Shown: piece by piece, positions 1 through 6,542 of the stretch
How the letters are laid out: each line of letters starts with the position of its first letter
Numbering within the stretch: the stretch's first letter is position 1
Assembly: GCA_035551935.1 (NCBI GenBank)
Contig: DASZMJ010000339.1
Span: 1 to 6,542 of the forward strand
DNA from: DASZMJ01 sp035551935
Lineage (GTDB): Bacteria; Planctomycetota; Planctomycetia; Isosphaerales; Isosphaeraceae
DNA: 6,542 bases
Reading direction: 5' to 3'
The notes under the pieces: generated by a model
The model's database searches: none
Told to the model about the DNA's origin: nothing
The model's input: only the letters and a program-made list of their open reading frames with translations
Translations under genes and position numbers: made by a program

Positions 1-40
1 TCCCTGCCGGAAACCACATCCCAACTTACCTCACGGTACG

Positions 41-74
41 AAAATAAGGAATGGGGCCGGAATGTTCCAGCCCC
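41..74 (-). terminator. Rho-independent terminator of the groESL operon
   Basis: Read on the minus strand, bases 74-53 form GGGGCTGGAA then TTCCGGCCCC: ten potential pairs including one G-U wobble. The two innermost A-U pairs probably open to give a four-base loop. A T-rich run (ATTCCTTATTTT, bases 52-41) follows at once. Stem, small loop and U-tract match the classical intrinsic terminator. It begins 37 nt past the groEL stop codon, so it should end the groES-groEL transcript. Nothing else is visible in bases 1-40. Confidence 0.85.
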
Positions 75-111
75 CCGCCGTGCTCAGGATTCGATCACAG
101 TCCGAACCGGC

Positions 112-1737
<1,626 letters not shown>

Positions 1738-1744
1738 CGATGGG

Positions 1745-1748
1745 CTCC
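1745..1748 (-). promoter_or_regulatory. groEL ribosome binding site
   Basis: GGAG on the minus strand with a seven-base spacer to the ATG at 1737. It decides the GroEL start. It lies just outside the repeat element filling the rest of the groES-groEL spacer, so groEL has its own translation initiation signal. Confidence 0.75.
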
Positions 1749-1749
1749 G

Positions 1750-1878
1750 GTGATTTCGGATTGCGGATTTCGGATTGCGGAATGTGAGTTTCAGGTGTGA
1801 GATTGCGGCCGGGATCTCGGGACGGCGGCGGTCTTCGAATCCGCGTCCCGAAACCTGCATCCCGCAATCCAAGATCAC
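1750..1878. repeat. Palindromic repeat element in the groES-groEL spacer
   Basis: The spacer is almost entirely a structured repeat. Its ends are imperfect inverted copies: bases 1750-1766 match the reverse complement of 1862-1878 at 15 of 17 positions. The core GATTGCGG occurs three times direct (1759-1766, 1773-1780, 1801-1808) and once inverted (1862-1869). The middle holds a further hairpin: 1817-1828 pairs with 1841-1851 (TCGGGACG/CGTCCCGA plus CGG/CCG around one bulged G). The right end overlaps the groES TGA stop codon. It has no coding capacity for a transposase. It resembles REP/MITE-type small dispersed elements. Similar CGGATTGCGG strings recur in planctomycete intergenic DNA as I remember it, which I cannot verify here. 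Confidence 0.6.
1752..1779. repeat. Tandem 14-bp repeat, two perfect units
   Basis: The unit GATTTCGGATTGCG is present twice without mismatch (1752-1765 and 1766-1779). It lies inside the left end of the spacer element, about 15 bases upstream of the groEL start. Within each unit GATTTCG and GATTGCG are themselves near-copies, so the array looks like a degenerate 7-mer repeat. Confidence 0.8.
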
Positions 1879-2171
1879 TCGAGGACGGCCAGGATGTCGT
1901 CCTCGCGCATCAGGAGGACCTTCTTCTCGTCGACTCCCGGGAGCTGGACCGGGTCTCCGGCGTAGGAGGTGAACAGGACGCGGTCGCCGACCTTGACCTG
2001 GAGCTCGCGACGCTTGCCGTCCTTGGTGACCCGCCCCTCGCCGACGGCCATGACCTTCCCCTGCTGGGGCTTGTCCTTGGCCGTGTCGGGCAGCACGATG
2101 CCCCCGGCCGTCTTGCCCTGCGCCTCCTCCCGCTCGACCACCACCCGATCGCCCAGCGGCTTCAAGTTCAT
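1875..2171 (-). CDS. groES: GroES, 10 kDa co-chaperonin (Hsp10/Cpn10)
   Basis: Heptameric lid of the GroEL chamber, acting in the cytoplasm. The product is 98 aa, the usual length for the family. It opens MNLKPLGDRVVV, the conserved first strand. The mobile loop that docks on GroEL spans about residues 16-34 and carries the diagnostic IVL tripeptide at 25-27 within GGIVLPD. A roof-loop region follows (GEGRVTKDGKR, about 44-54), then VGDRVLF and SYAGD, and a typical ending REDDILAVLE. The start ATG has a GGGGAG ribosome binding site nine bases upstream. It is the first gene of the groES-groEL operon and would be transcribed away from the large plus-strand gene. The TGA stop lies within the right end of the spacer repeat element. 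The coding sequence itself shows nothing aberrant. Confidence 0.97.
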   Translation of the reverse strand: MNLKPLGDRVVVEREEAQGKTAGGIVLPDTAKDKPQQGKVMAVGEGRVTKDGKRRELQVKVGDRVLFTSYAGDPVQLPGVDEKKVLLMREDDILAVLE

Positions 2172-2178
2172 CGACTCG

Positions 2179-2218
2179 TTCTCCCCGAGAAGGCCCGGCG
2201 TCCCTCGCGACGCCGGCC
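2179..2218 (-). promoter_or_regulatory. Structured groES leader with hairpin over the ribosome binding site
   Basis: On the minus strand two hairpins abut just upstream of groES. The distal one (2218-2192) pairs CCGGCGTC with GACGCCGG, plus two more pairs past a bulged base, around a six-base loop. The proximal one (2191-2179) is TTCTC-GGG-GAGAA, and the GGGGAG Shine-Dalgarno sequence (2186-2181) forms its loop and 3' arm. An alternative pairing of CTCG with CGAG also encloses the same site. The small SD-containing stem is weak enough to melt with moderate warming, as in RNA thermometers of heat-shock genes in other bacteria. The thermosensor role is inference; the pairing potential is visible. 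Confidence 0.5.
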
Positions 2219-2317
2219 CAAACTGTCGGACTCGACCGCCGGCCGCCGGCCCGTCGCGATTCTTCGGGGCGCGGGCGGCCGGTCACGAGCAACGGCCAGC
2301 AGCAATTCCCGCGCCTT

Positions 2318-2346
2318 TTGACAATCGGGATCTGTAAGTCAAGATT
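2318..2346. promoter_or_regulatory. Weak promoter-like / inverted repeat site
   Basis: On the plus strand a perfect TTGACA (2318-2323) is followed after 17 bases by AAGATT, a poor -10 match. On the minus strand TTGACT (2342-2337) faces groES, but its -10 position is poor. The two -35-like hexamers form a TTGAC-N15-GTCAA inverted repeat (2318-2342), which could equally be a protein-binding site. It sits about 150 bp from the groES start and 410 bp from the plus-strand gene, so a groES role is more plausible. Confidence 0.25.
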
Positions 2347-2423
2347 ACCGAGGCGATTACGCCCCACCCCCCGGTCGGGGTCGCGGGCCGACCGACTGCC
2401 GATCGCGGCGGCCGGCCCCGGCG

Positions 2424-2442
2424 GCCTGCCATTTCGGCAGGC
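2424..2442. repeat. Hairpin GCCTGCC-N5-GGCAGGC
   Basis: Perfect seven-base inverted repeat with the five-base loop ATTTC. No T-run follows on either strand, so it is not a standard intrinsic terminator. Function unknown. Confidence 0.5.
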
Positions 2443-2464
2443 GGGCGCCCGGTGGTCGGATGTC

Positions 2465-2478
2465 TCGGCCCGGGCCGA
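2465..2478. repeat. Perfect 14-bp palindrome TCGGCCCGGGCCGA
   Basis: The sequence equals its own reverse complement over all 14 bases, with no spacer. In GC-rich DNA such a palindrome can arise by chance, but its position beside the AT-richer island of a divergent promoter region makes a dimeric regulator site possible. Confidence 0.4.
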
Positions 2479-2517
2479 CGGATTCGTGAAAAATGGAAAA
2501 ACCTGGGCCGAAGTATT

Positions 2518-2571
2518 GACTGATTGAAGTTTGCGGGTCAGTCTACATCTACCAACCCGCCCAGTGTTGGT
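2518..2571. repeat. Two consecutive short inverted repeats in the AT-richer island
   Basis: GACTGA (2518-2523) is inverted as TCAGTC (2538-2543). Directly after it, ACCAAC (2551-2556) is inverted as GTTGGT (2566-2571) across nine bases. Both lie in or next to the least GC-rich part of the intergenic region, where promoters or operators are expected. No factor can be named. Confidence 0.4.
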
Positions 2572-2738
2572 CGCCGGGATGCACCGGGCGCCTCCGTGTC
2601 GCTCGCGTTGATTGCGTTGTTCCTCTTCCACGATGATCGTGTCCGATCGGGCCGTCGCGGCCCTCGGCGGCCGTCCGCGCCTTCGCCGGGGCCGCGCCGG
2701 GGGACGATCGCACCGGGGCACGCGGACGTTGCTGCTTC

Positions 2739-2745
2739 GAGGGGG
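2739..2745 (+). promoter_or_regulatory. Ribosome binding site of the large secreted protein gene
   Basis: GAGGGGG lies eight bases before the ATG at 2754. It supports that start, which is also the one that places the planctomycete LESLEGRRLMA element at residues 30-40. Confidence 0.65.
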
Positions 2746-2753
2746 TCTTCACC

Positions 2754-5700
2754 ATGCGATGGGCAATCGGCGGTCGGCCGCGACGCGGCCGGCCGGCTCG
2801 GGTCGGCGGGCGTCGGGGCGCGGTGCCGTTGCGGCCGGGCCTGGAGTCGCTGGAGGGGCGTCGGCTGATGGCCGGCAACCTCGTCGTCGGGCCCAACGTC
2901 AACATCACCAAGGACGGGCTCGGCGAGGCCGAGCAGGCCATCGCCATCAACCCGACGAACCCGCTGAACCTCTTCGCGATGGCGACCGTCACGAGCATCG
3001 ACCCCAACGGGGTGATGTCCGCGTACAGCTTCGACGGCGGCCAGACCTGGACGACGAAGGTCATCGCCACCGGCAGCGACGGCCTGAAGCCGGCCTGCTG
3101 CGACGAGTCGGCCGCCTTCGACAAGTTCGGCAACCTGTTCATCTCGTACCTCGACGCCGCCGACACGAACTTCTCCCCCCCCTTGCCGTCGGTCGTCGCC
3201 GTCAGCACCGACGGCGGTAAGACCTTCAAGGAGCTGGCCGACTTCCCGTCGAACGACCAGCCGAAGATCGCCATCGGGCCGGGGGGCTCGACGGCGGCGA
3301 GCAGCGTCTGGATCGAGTACCAGGACCCCAACGGCAACATCGACGCCGTCGGCGCCCCGGTGACGGGCCTGGGCCAGGTCGGCTCGTTCATCGCCCCGAT
3401 CGTGGCGACCGACTCGACCGGCGGCAACTTCGGCAAGCTGTCGATCGGGCCGCAGGGCCAGGTGGCCGTCTCCTACGAGAACCCCTCCGGCGGCTCCGGG
3501 CCGGCGAACCTCTTCGCGGCCCTCGACCCCAACGGCCTGGCCGGCACGAGCTTCAACCCCTCGACCGTCATCAGCGCGACGAACGTCGGCGGCTTCACCA
3601 CGGTCCCGCCCCAGCCGCAGCGGCAGATCGACTCCGAGGTCGGCCTGGCCTACGACTACACCGGCGGCCCGCACAACGGCCGCCTCTATGCCGTCTACAC
3701 CGACTCGCCCGCGGTCAACAGCCCCGCCTCGACGATCTACGAGCGCTTCTCCGACGACAACGGCTCGACCTGGTCGCCTCGGATACAGGTCTCCGACTCC
3801 ACCAGCAACCTCTCCGAGTTCAACCCCCGCATCGCCGTCGACCCGGCCACCGGCAACGTCGGCGTCAGCTGGCTCGACACCCGCAACGGCGGCGGCACCC
3901 AGTACGAGGCCTTCGCCACCGTCAGCACCGACGGCGGCCAGACTTTCCTGCCCAACGTCCAGGTCGCCGCCAACCTCTCCAACGCCATCACCGCCAACGG
4001 CGGCGACAACGGCGGCTTCGACACCGGCGACTACTCGGGCATGGCCTTCTACAACAACGTCATGTACCCGGTCTGGTCCGACAACAGCAGCTTGTCGAGC
4101 ACCCCCGGCAACTTCGACCTGGCCACCGCCTCGGTGACGCTCGTGGGCCTCAGCGCCAAGCCGGTGAACTTCGCCGGGTCCGAGGGCCAGCCATTCAGCG
4201 GCACCGTCGCCACCTTCACCGACAACGCCTCGGGCGTGACCGCCTCGGATTTCACCGCCAGCATCGACTGGGGCGACGGCAACACCTCCGTCGGCACGAT
4301 CACCCAGCAGCCCAACGGCTCCTTCGTCGTCACCGGCACGAACACCTACACCGAGGGCGGGACCTACACCGCCACCGTCACCATCACCGGCCCGGGCAGC
4401 ACCTCGGCCACCGCCATCGACACGGCGACGATCACCGACGCCCCCCTGACGATCGGCCCCCTCATCCCGGCGGCGATCGCCGAGGGCCAGGCCACCCCCA
4501 TCCTCCTCGCGAAGTTCACCGACGCCGACCCCAACCCCACATTCGCCTCCAGTTACAACGCGACGATCACCTTCGACGACGGCAGCACCGTCGCCGGCAC
4601 CGTCACGGCCGACCCGAACGTCGCCGGCCAGTTCGACGTCTCGACCACCCACCCGCTCGAGGAGGGGGACCACCCGATCAGCCTCGTCGTCACCGACTCC
4701 GGCGGCGCGACGGCCTCGCTCAGCGAGAGCCTCGCCGTCCTGGACGCCCCCCTGACGCCCCTGGGCAGCGGCACGACCGTCACCGGCACCGCCGGCCAGC
4801 CCTTCAGCACGATCCTCGGCTCCTTCACCGACGCCTACACCCAGTCGTTCCCCGAGGACTTCACGGCGCTGGTCAACTGGGACGGCACCAACTCCACCTA
4901 CGTCAACGTCATCCAGGGCCAGGCGCCCGGCACCTACAAGCTCGTCGGCGGCTTCGCCTACCCGAGCTTCGGGACCTACACCTATACGATCAACGTCACC
5001 GACGTCGGCGGCGCCCAGACGACGATCCAGGGCACCGCGAACATCGCCGACGCGACCCTCCAGGCGGGCGTGCCGGTGACGATCCAGGCGGTCGAAGGGG
5101 TGGCCTCCCAGAGCACCGTCCTGGCCGACTTCAGCTCGTCGAACCCCGTGGCCACGGCCGGCCAGTTCCAGGCGACCGTCGCCTGGGGCGACGGCACGAC
5201 CACGACCGGCTCGGTCATCGGCTCGGCGGCCTCGGGCTTCCAGGTCATCGGCGCACACGGCTACGCCGAAGAGGGCAACTACCAGGTCACCGTCGCCATC
5301 CAGAGCATGCCCGGCGGCGCGGGCTCCAAGGGGGGCAGCACGCTGACGATCAACGGCTCGGCCGCCGTCGCCGACGCCCCCCTGACCCTCAACGTCGCCA
5401 CGCCCCAGCCGACCGAGCAGGCCGCCTTCACCTCCGCCGTCGGCACCTTCAGCGACGCCAACGTCGCCGCCCCGATCGGCGACTACTCCGCCACCGTCTC
5501 CTGGGGCGACGGCACCACCTCCCCCGGCACCATCCGCCCGAACGGCGACGGGACCTACACCATCCTGGCCTCGCACACCTACGCCCAGGACCTTTCCTAC
5601 CCGCTCAGCGTCACCGTCAGCGACGTCGGCGGCAGCCACGCCTCGGCCACCACGACCGTCACCCCGGCGACCCTGATCGTCCCGGTGACCGGGACCATCA

Positions 5701-6491
5701 ACCCGGCCAGCGTCACCAGCGTCGTCCCCGGCGCCCCGATCACCCGGGTGGTCACGCCGGCCTTCCTCGGCCACTCGGCGCCCGGCTCGACCATCCAGCT
5801 CTTCGTCATCTCCGGCGGCATGACCGTGCCCGAGCTCATCGGCACCGCCACCGCCGACGCCAACGGCAACTGGGCGGTCACCTCGCGGCCGCTGGTCGAC
5901 GGCCCCTACTCCGTCATCGCCGCCTCGGCCGACGCGGCGCAGAAGCCCAACAGCCCGCTCGTCTCGCTCTTGCCCAGCCCGCTGATCGTCGACACCGCGA
6001 CGCCTCGCGTCCTCGGCGCCACGCTCAGCCCGGCCACCGGCCAGCTCAGCGTCACCTACTTCGACACCGGCTCCGGCATCGACATCTTCGACATCGTCAA
6101 CCCCGCCGCCTACAGCCTGACCCGCTCGGGGGGCCGTCGCGTCGCCGCCGGCGGCGTGACGCTGACGCCCATGTCGCTGGCCCCGGCGGGCCTGGCCGGC
6201 GCCTTCACGGTCACCTTCGCCGTCGGCGCGGTGCCGCAGGGCAGCACCTACAACCTGACCATCCACTCGGCGGCCGTCACCGACTGGGCCGGCAACCCCC
6301 TCGACGGCGCCTTCACCCTCAACTTCCCGACCGGCAACGGCGTGCCGGGCAGCGTCTTCCAGGGCCAGTTCGCCGTCTTCGGCACGGCGCCGATCCAGGC
6401 CCAGCCCCCGTTCGCGCCGGTCGACCTCCTCGGCGCCCAGGTCCACGAGAACCTCGTCAGGAGCCGGACCGTCGGCCGCCGCCGCCGCTGA
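2754..6491 (+). CDS. Secreted BNR/Asp-box propeller protein with PKD/Ig-like repeats
   Basis: Modular 1245-aa exported-type protein; substrate unknown. Residues 1-29 are basic and the planctomycete element LESLEGRRLMA follows at 30-40, without a classical hydrophobic signal peptide. Residues 41-460 form a sialidase-like beta-propeller with Asp-boxes SFDGGQTW (92), STDGGKTF (151), SDDNGSTW (333) and STDGGQTF (391). They also hold the BNR-family strings NPRIAVDPATGNVGVSWLDTR-like at about 357 and GDYSGMAF at 425. Residues 462-972 are five PKD/Ig-like repeats, three with intact WGDG (506, 811, 917). Residues about 973-1085 are a bacterial Ig-like domain (TATADANGNWAV). Residues about 1086-1192 resemble a Big_5/SbsA Ig-like domain (DWAGNPLDGAFTLNF). 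The tail ends in GRRRR. I see no clear FRIP motif or arginine triad, so true sialidase activity is doubtful; surface binding or adhesion is as likely. The only two cysteines found are adjacent (C115-C116). It is divergent from groES with no operon partner in view. Confidence 0.93.
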   Translation: MRWAIGGRPRRGRPARVGGRRGAVPLRPGLESLEGRRLMAGNLVVGPNVNITKDGLGEAEQAIAINPTNPLNLFAMATVTSIDPNGVMSAYSFDGGQTWTTKVIATGSDGLKPACCDESAAFDKFGNLFISYLDAADTNFSPPLPSVVAVSTDGGKTFKELADFPSNDQPKIAIGPGGSTAASSVWIEYQDPNGNIDAVGAPVTGLGQVGSFIAPIVATDSTGGNFGKLSIGPQGQVAVSYENPSGGSGPANLFAALDPNGLAGTSFNPSTVISATNVGGFTTVPPQPQRQIDSEVGLAYDYTGGPHNGRLYAVYTDSPAVNSPASTIYERFSDDNGSTWSPRIQVSDSTSNLSEFNPRIAVDPATGNVGVSWLDTRNGGGTQYEAFATVSTDGGQTFLPNVQVAANLSNAITANGGDNGGFDTGDYSGMAFYNNVMYPVWSDNSSLSSTPGNFDLATASVTLVGLSAKPVNFAGSEGQPFSGTVATFTDNASGVTASDFTASIDWGDGNTSVGTITQQPNGSFVVTGTNTYTEGGTYTATVTITGPGSTSATAIDTATITDAPLTIGPLIPAAIAEGQATPILLAKFTDADPNPTFASSYNATITFDDGSTVAGTVTADPNVAGQFDVSTTHPLEEGDHPISLVVTDSGGATASLSESLAVLDAPLTPLGSGTTVTGTAGQPFSTILGSFTDAYTQSFPEDFTALVNWDGTNSTYVNVIQGQAPGTYKLVGGFAYPSFGTYTYTINVTDVGGAQTTIQGTANIADATLQAGVPVTIQAVEGVASQSTVLADFSSSNPVATAGQFQATVAWGDGTTTTGSVIGSAASGFQVIGAHGYAEEGNYQVTVAIQSMPGGAGSKGGSTLTINGSAAVADAPLTLNVATPQPTEQAAFTSAVGTFSDANVAAPIGDYSATVSWGDGTTSPGTIRPNGDGTYTILASHTYAQDLSYPLSVTVSDVGGSHASATTTVTPATLIVPVTGTINPASVTSVVPGAPITRVVTPAFLGHSAPGSTIQLFVISGGMTVPELIGTATADANGNWAVTSRPLVDGPYSVIAASADAAQKPNSPLVSLLPSPLIVDTATPRVLGATLSPATGQLSVTYFDTGSGIDIFDIVNPAAYSLTRSGGRRVAAGGVTLTPMSLAPAGLAGAFTVTFAVGAVPQGSTYNLTIHSAAVTDWAGNPLDGAFTLNFPTGNGVPGSVFQGQFAVFGTAPIQAQPPFAPVDLLGAQVHENLVRSRTVGRRRR
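2841..2873 (+). other. Planctomycete extracellular-protein N-terminal element (LESLEGRRLMA)
   Basis: Residues 30-40 of the large protein match the LExLExRxLL-type stretch near the N-terminus of many planctomycete secreted proteins (Pfam Planc_extracel-like). It is preceded by an arginine-rich segment. The element marks the lineage and supports export or surface location. How it is processed is not known to me. Confidence 0.75.
4137..5669 (+). repeat. Five tandem PKD/Ig-like domain repeats
   Basis: Protein residues about 462-560, 561-665, 666-767, 768-875 and 876-972. Each opens after a linker of DAPLT type (TDAPLT, LDAPLT, ADATLQ, ADAPLT, TPATLI). Each then has a GTF/ATFTD-like strand, a central (W)GDG turn, a TYT-type strand and a VTDVGG-type closing strand. 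The WGDG core is intact in repeats 1, 4 and 5, but is FDDG in repeat 2 and NWDG in repeat 3. Nucleotide identity around the WGDG codons (tggggcgacggca) recurs, consistent with internal duplication. Such arrays usually act as stalks or adhesive spacers in extracellular proteins. Confidence 0.85.
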
Positions 6492-6542
6492 TCCGGGTCG
6501 AGCCGGTCGCGACGCCACAGGCGGCCGGGGGCTCGTCTCAAC

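Larger units (their letters stand above)
2172..2753. other. Divergent intergenic region, no gene found
   Basis: This 582-bp stretch separates groES (minus) from the large plus-strand gene and must contain both promoters. Open frames cross it, but none shows a recognisable protein or a sound start, and they look like high-GC shadows. It contains the groES leader hairpins, several inverted repeats (2373-2393, 2424-2442, 2465-2478, 2518-2543, 2551-2571) and an AT-richer island at about 2484-2555. No GCACTC/GAGTGC half-site of the HrcA operator CIRCE is present, and I see no convincing sigma-32-type promoter. Confidence 0.6.

Noticed and set aside
1752..1878. CRISPR array or phage attachment site at the groES-groEL spacer.
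   Set aside because: The repeats are 14 bp or shorter, directly adjacent and without unique spacers. No integrase, tRNA or cas gene is present.
1738..2721. In-frame upstream extension of groEL to give a protein of 869 residues.
   Set aside because: The extension runs through the repeat spacer, out of frame across groES and into the intergenic region. GroEL has a standard N-terminus and its own ribosome binding site at the ATG at 1737.
2172..2753. CIRCE (HrcA) operator or sigma-32 promoter for groES.
   Set aside because: I searched by eye for GCACTC/GAGTGC half-sites and for CTTGAA with CCCCAT spacing, and found none. A CTTGAC near 2338 has no suitable partner at the right distance.
2549..3436. 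A 295-codon minus-strand frame spanning the divergent region.
   Set aside because: It overlaps the start of the well-supported plus-strand gene and has no recognisable motif; its distal part is arginine/proline-rich, as expected of antisense GC-rich DNA.
2538..6518. A 1326-codon open frame on the minus strand, antisense to the large secreted-protein gene.
   Set aside because: Its translation is low-complexity (runs of G, D, R, V, A) with no recognisable domain. The plus-strand frame carries Asp-boxes, WGDG repeats and an N-terminal export element. Strong C/G preference at third codon positions removes antisense stops, which explains the length.
6492..6542. Terminator or next gene after the large plus-strand gene.
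   Set aside because: Only 51 bases remain; no clear hairpin with a T-run and no start with a ribosome binding site is visible.

Overview
This 6.5 kb window is GC-rich and shows two divergent transcription units. The organism is most likely a planctomycete. The evidence is the large plus-strand protein, which carries the short N-terminal LESLEGRRLMA element typical of planctomycete secreted proteins. Very high GC at third codon positions and a 'GGATTGCGG' intergenic repeat also fit. A member of the Isosphaeraceae is my guess from memory of such genomes; the window alone does not prove family rank.

Minus strand (bases 41-2218, read right to left): a groES-groEL chaperonin operon. The groES leader can fold into two abutting hairpins, one of which holds the ribosome binding site. 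groES (98 aa) is followed by a 137-bp spacer filled by a repeat element with inverted ends and a tandem 14-mer. Next comes groEL (541 aa, all catalytic aspartates present, but a C-terminal tail without GGM repeats). A well-formed intrinsic terminator lies 37 nt past the groEL stop.

Bases 2172-2753: a 582-bp divergent intergenic region with no convincing gene. It holds several inverted repeats, an AT-richer island near 2484-2555 and only weak promoter-like matches. I found no CIRCE operator.

Plus strand (2754-6491): one gene for a 1245-aa exported-type protein. In order it has the planctomycete N-terminal element, a BNR/Asp-box (sialidase-like) beta-propeller, five roughly 100-residue PKD/Ig-like repeats joined by DAPLT-type linkers, and two further bacterial Ig-like domains ending in a basic tail. 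It looks like a cell-surface or extracellular modular protein. Its substrate cannot be read from the sequence, and it has no evident functional link to the chaperonin operon beyond sharing the intergenic region.

I see no defence system, CRISPR array, tRNA, rRNA or transposase gene. The most interesting signals are the structured groES leader and the repeat element inside the groESL operon.
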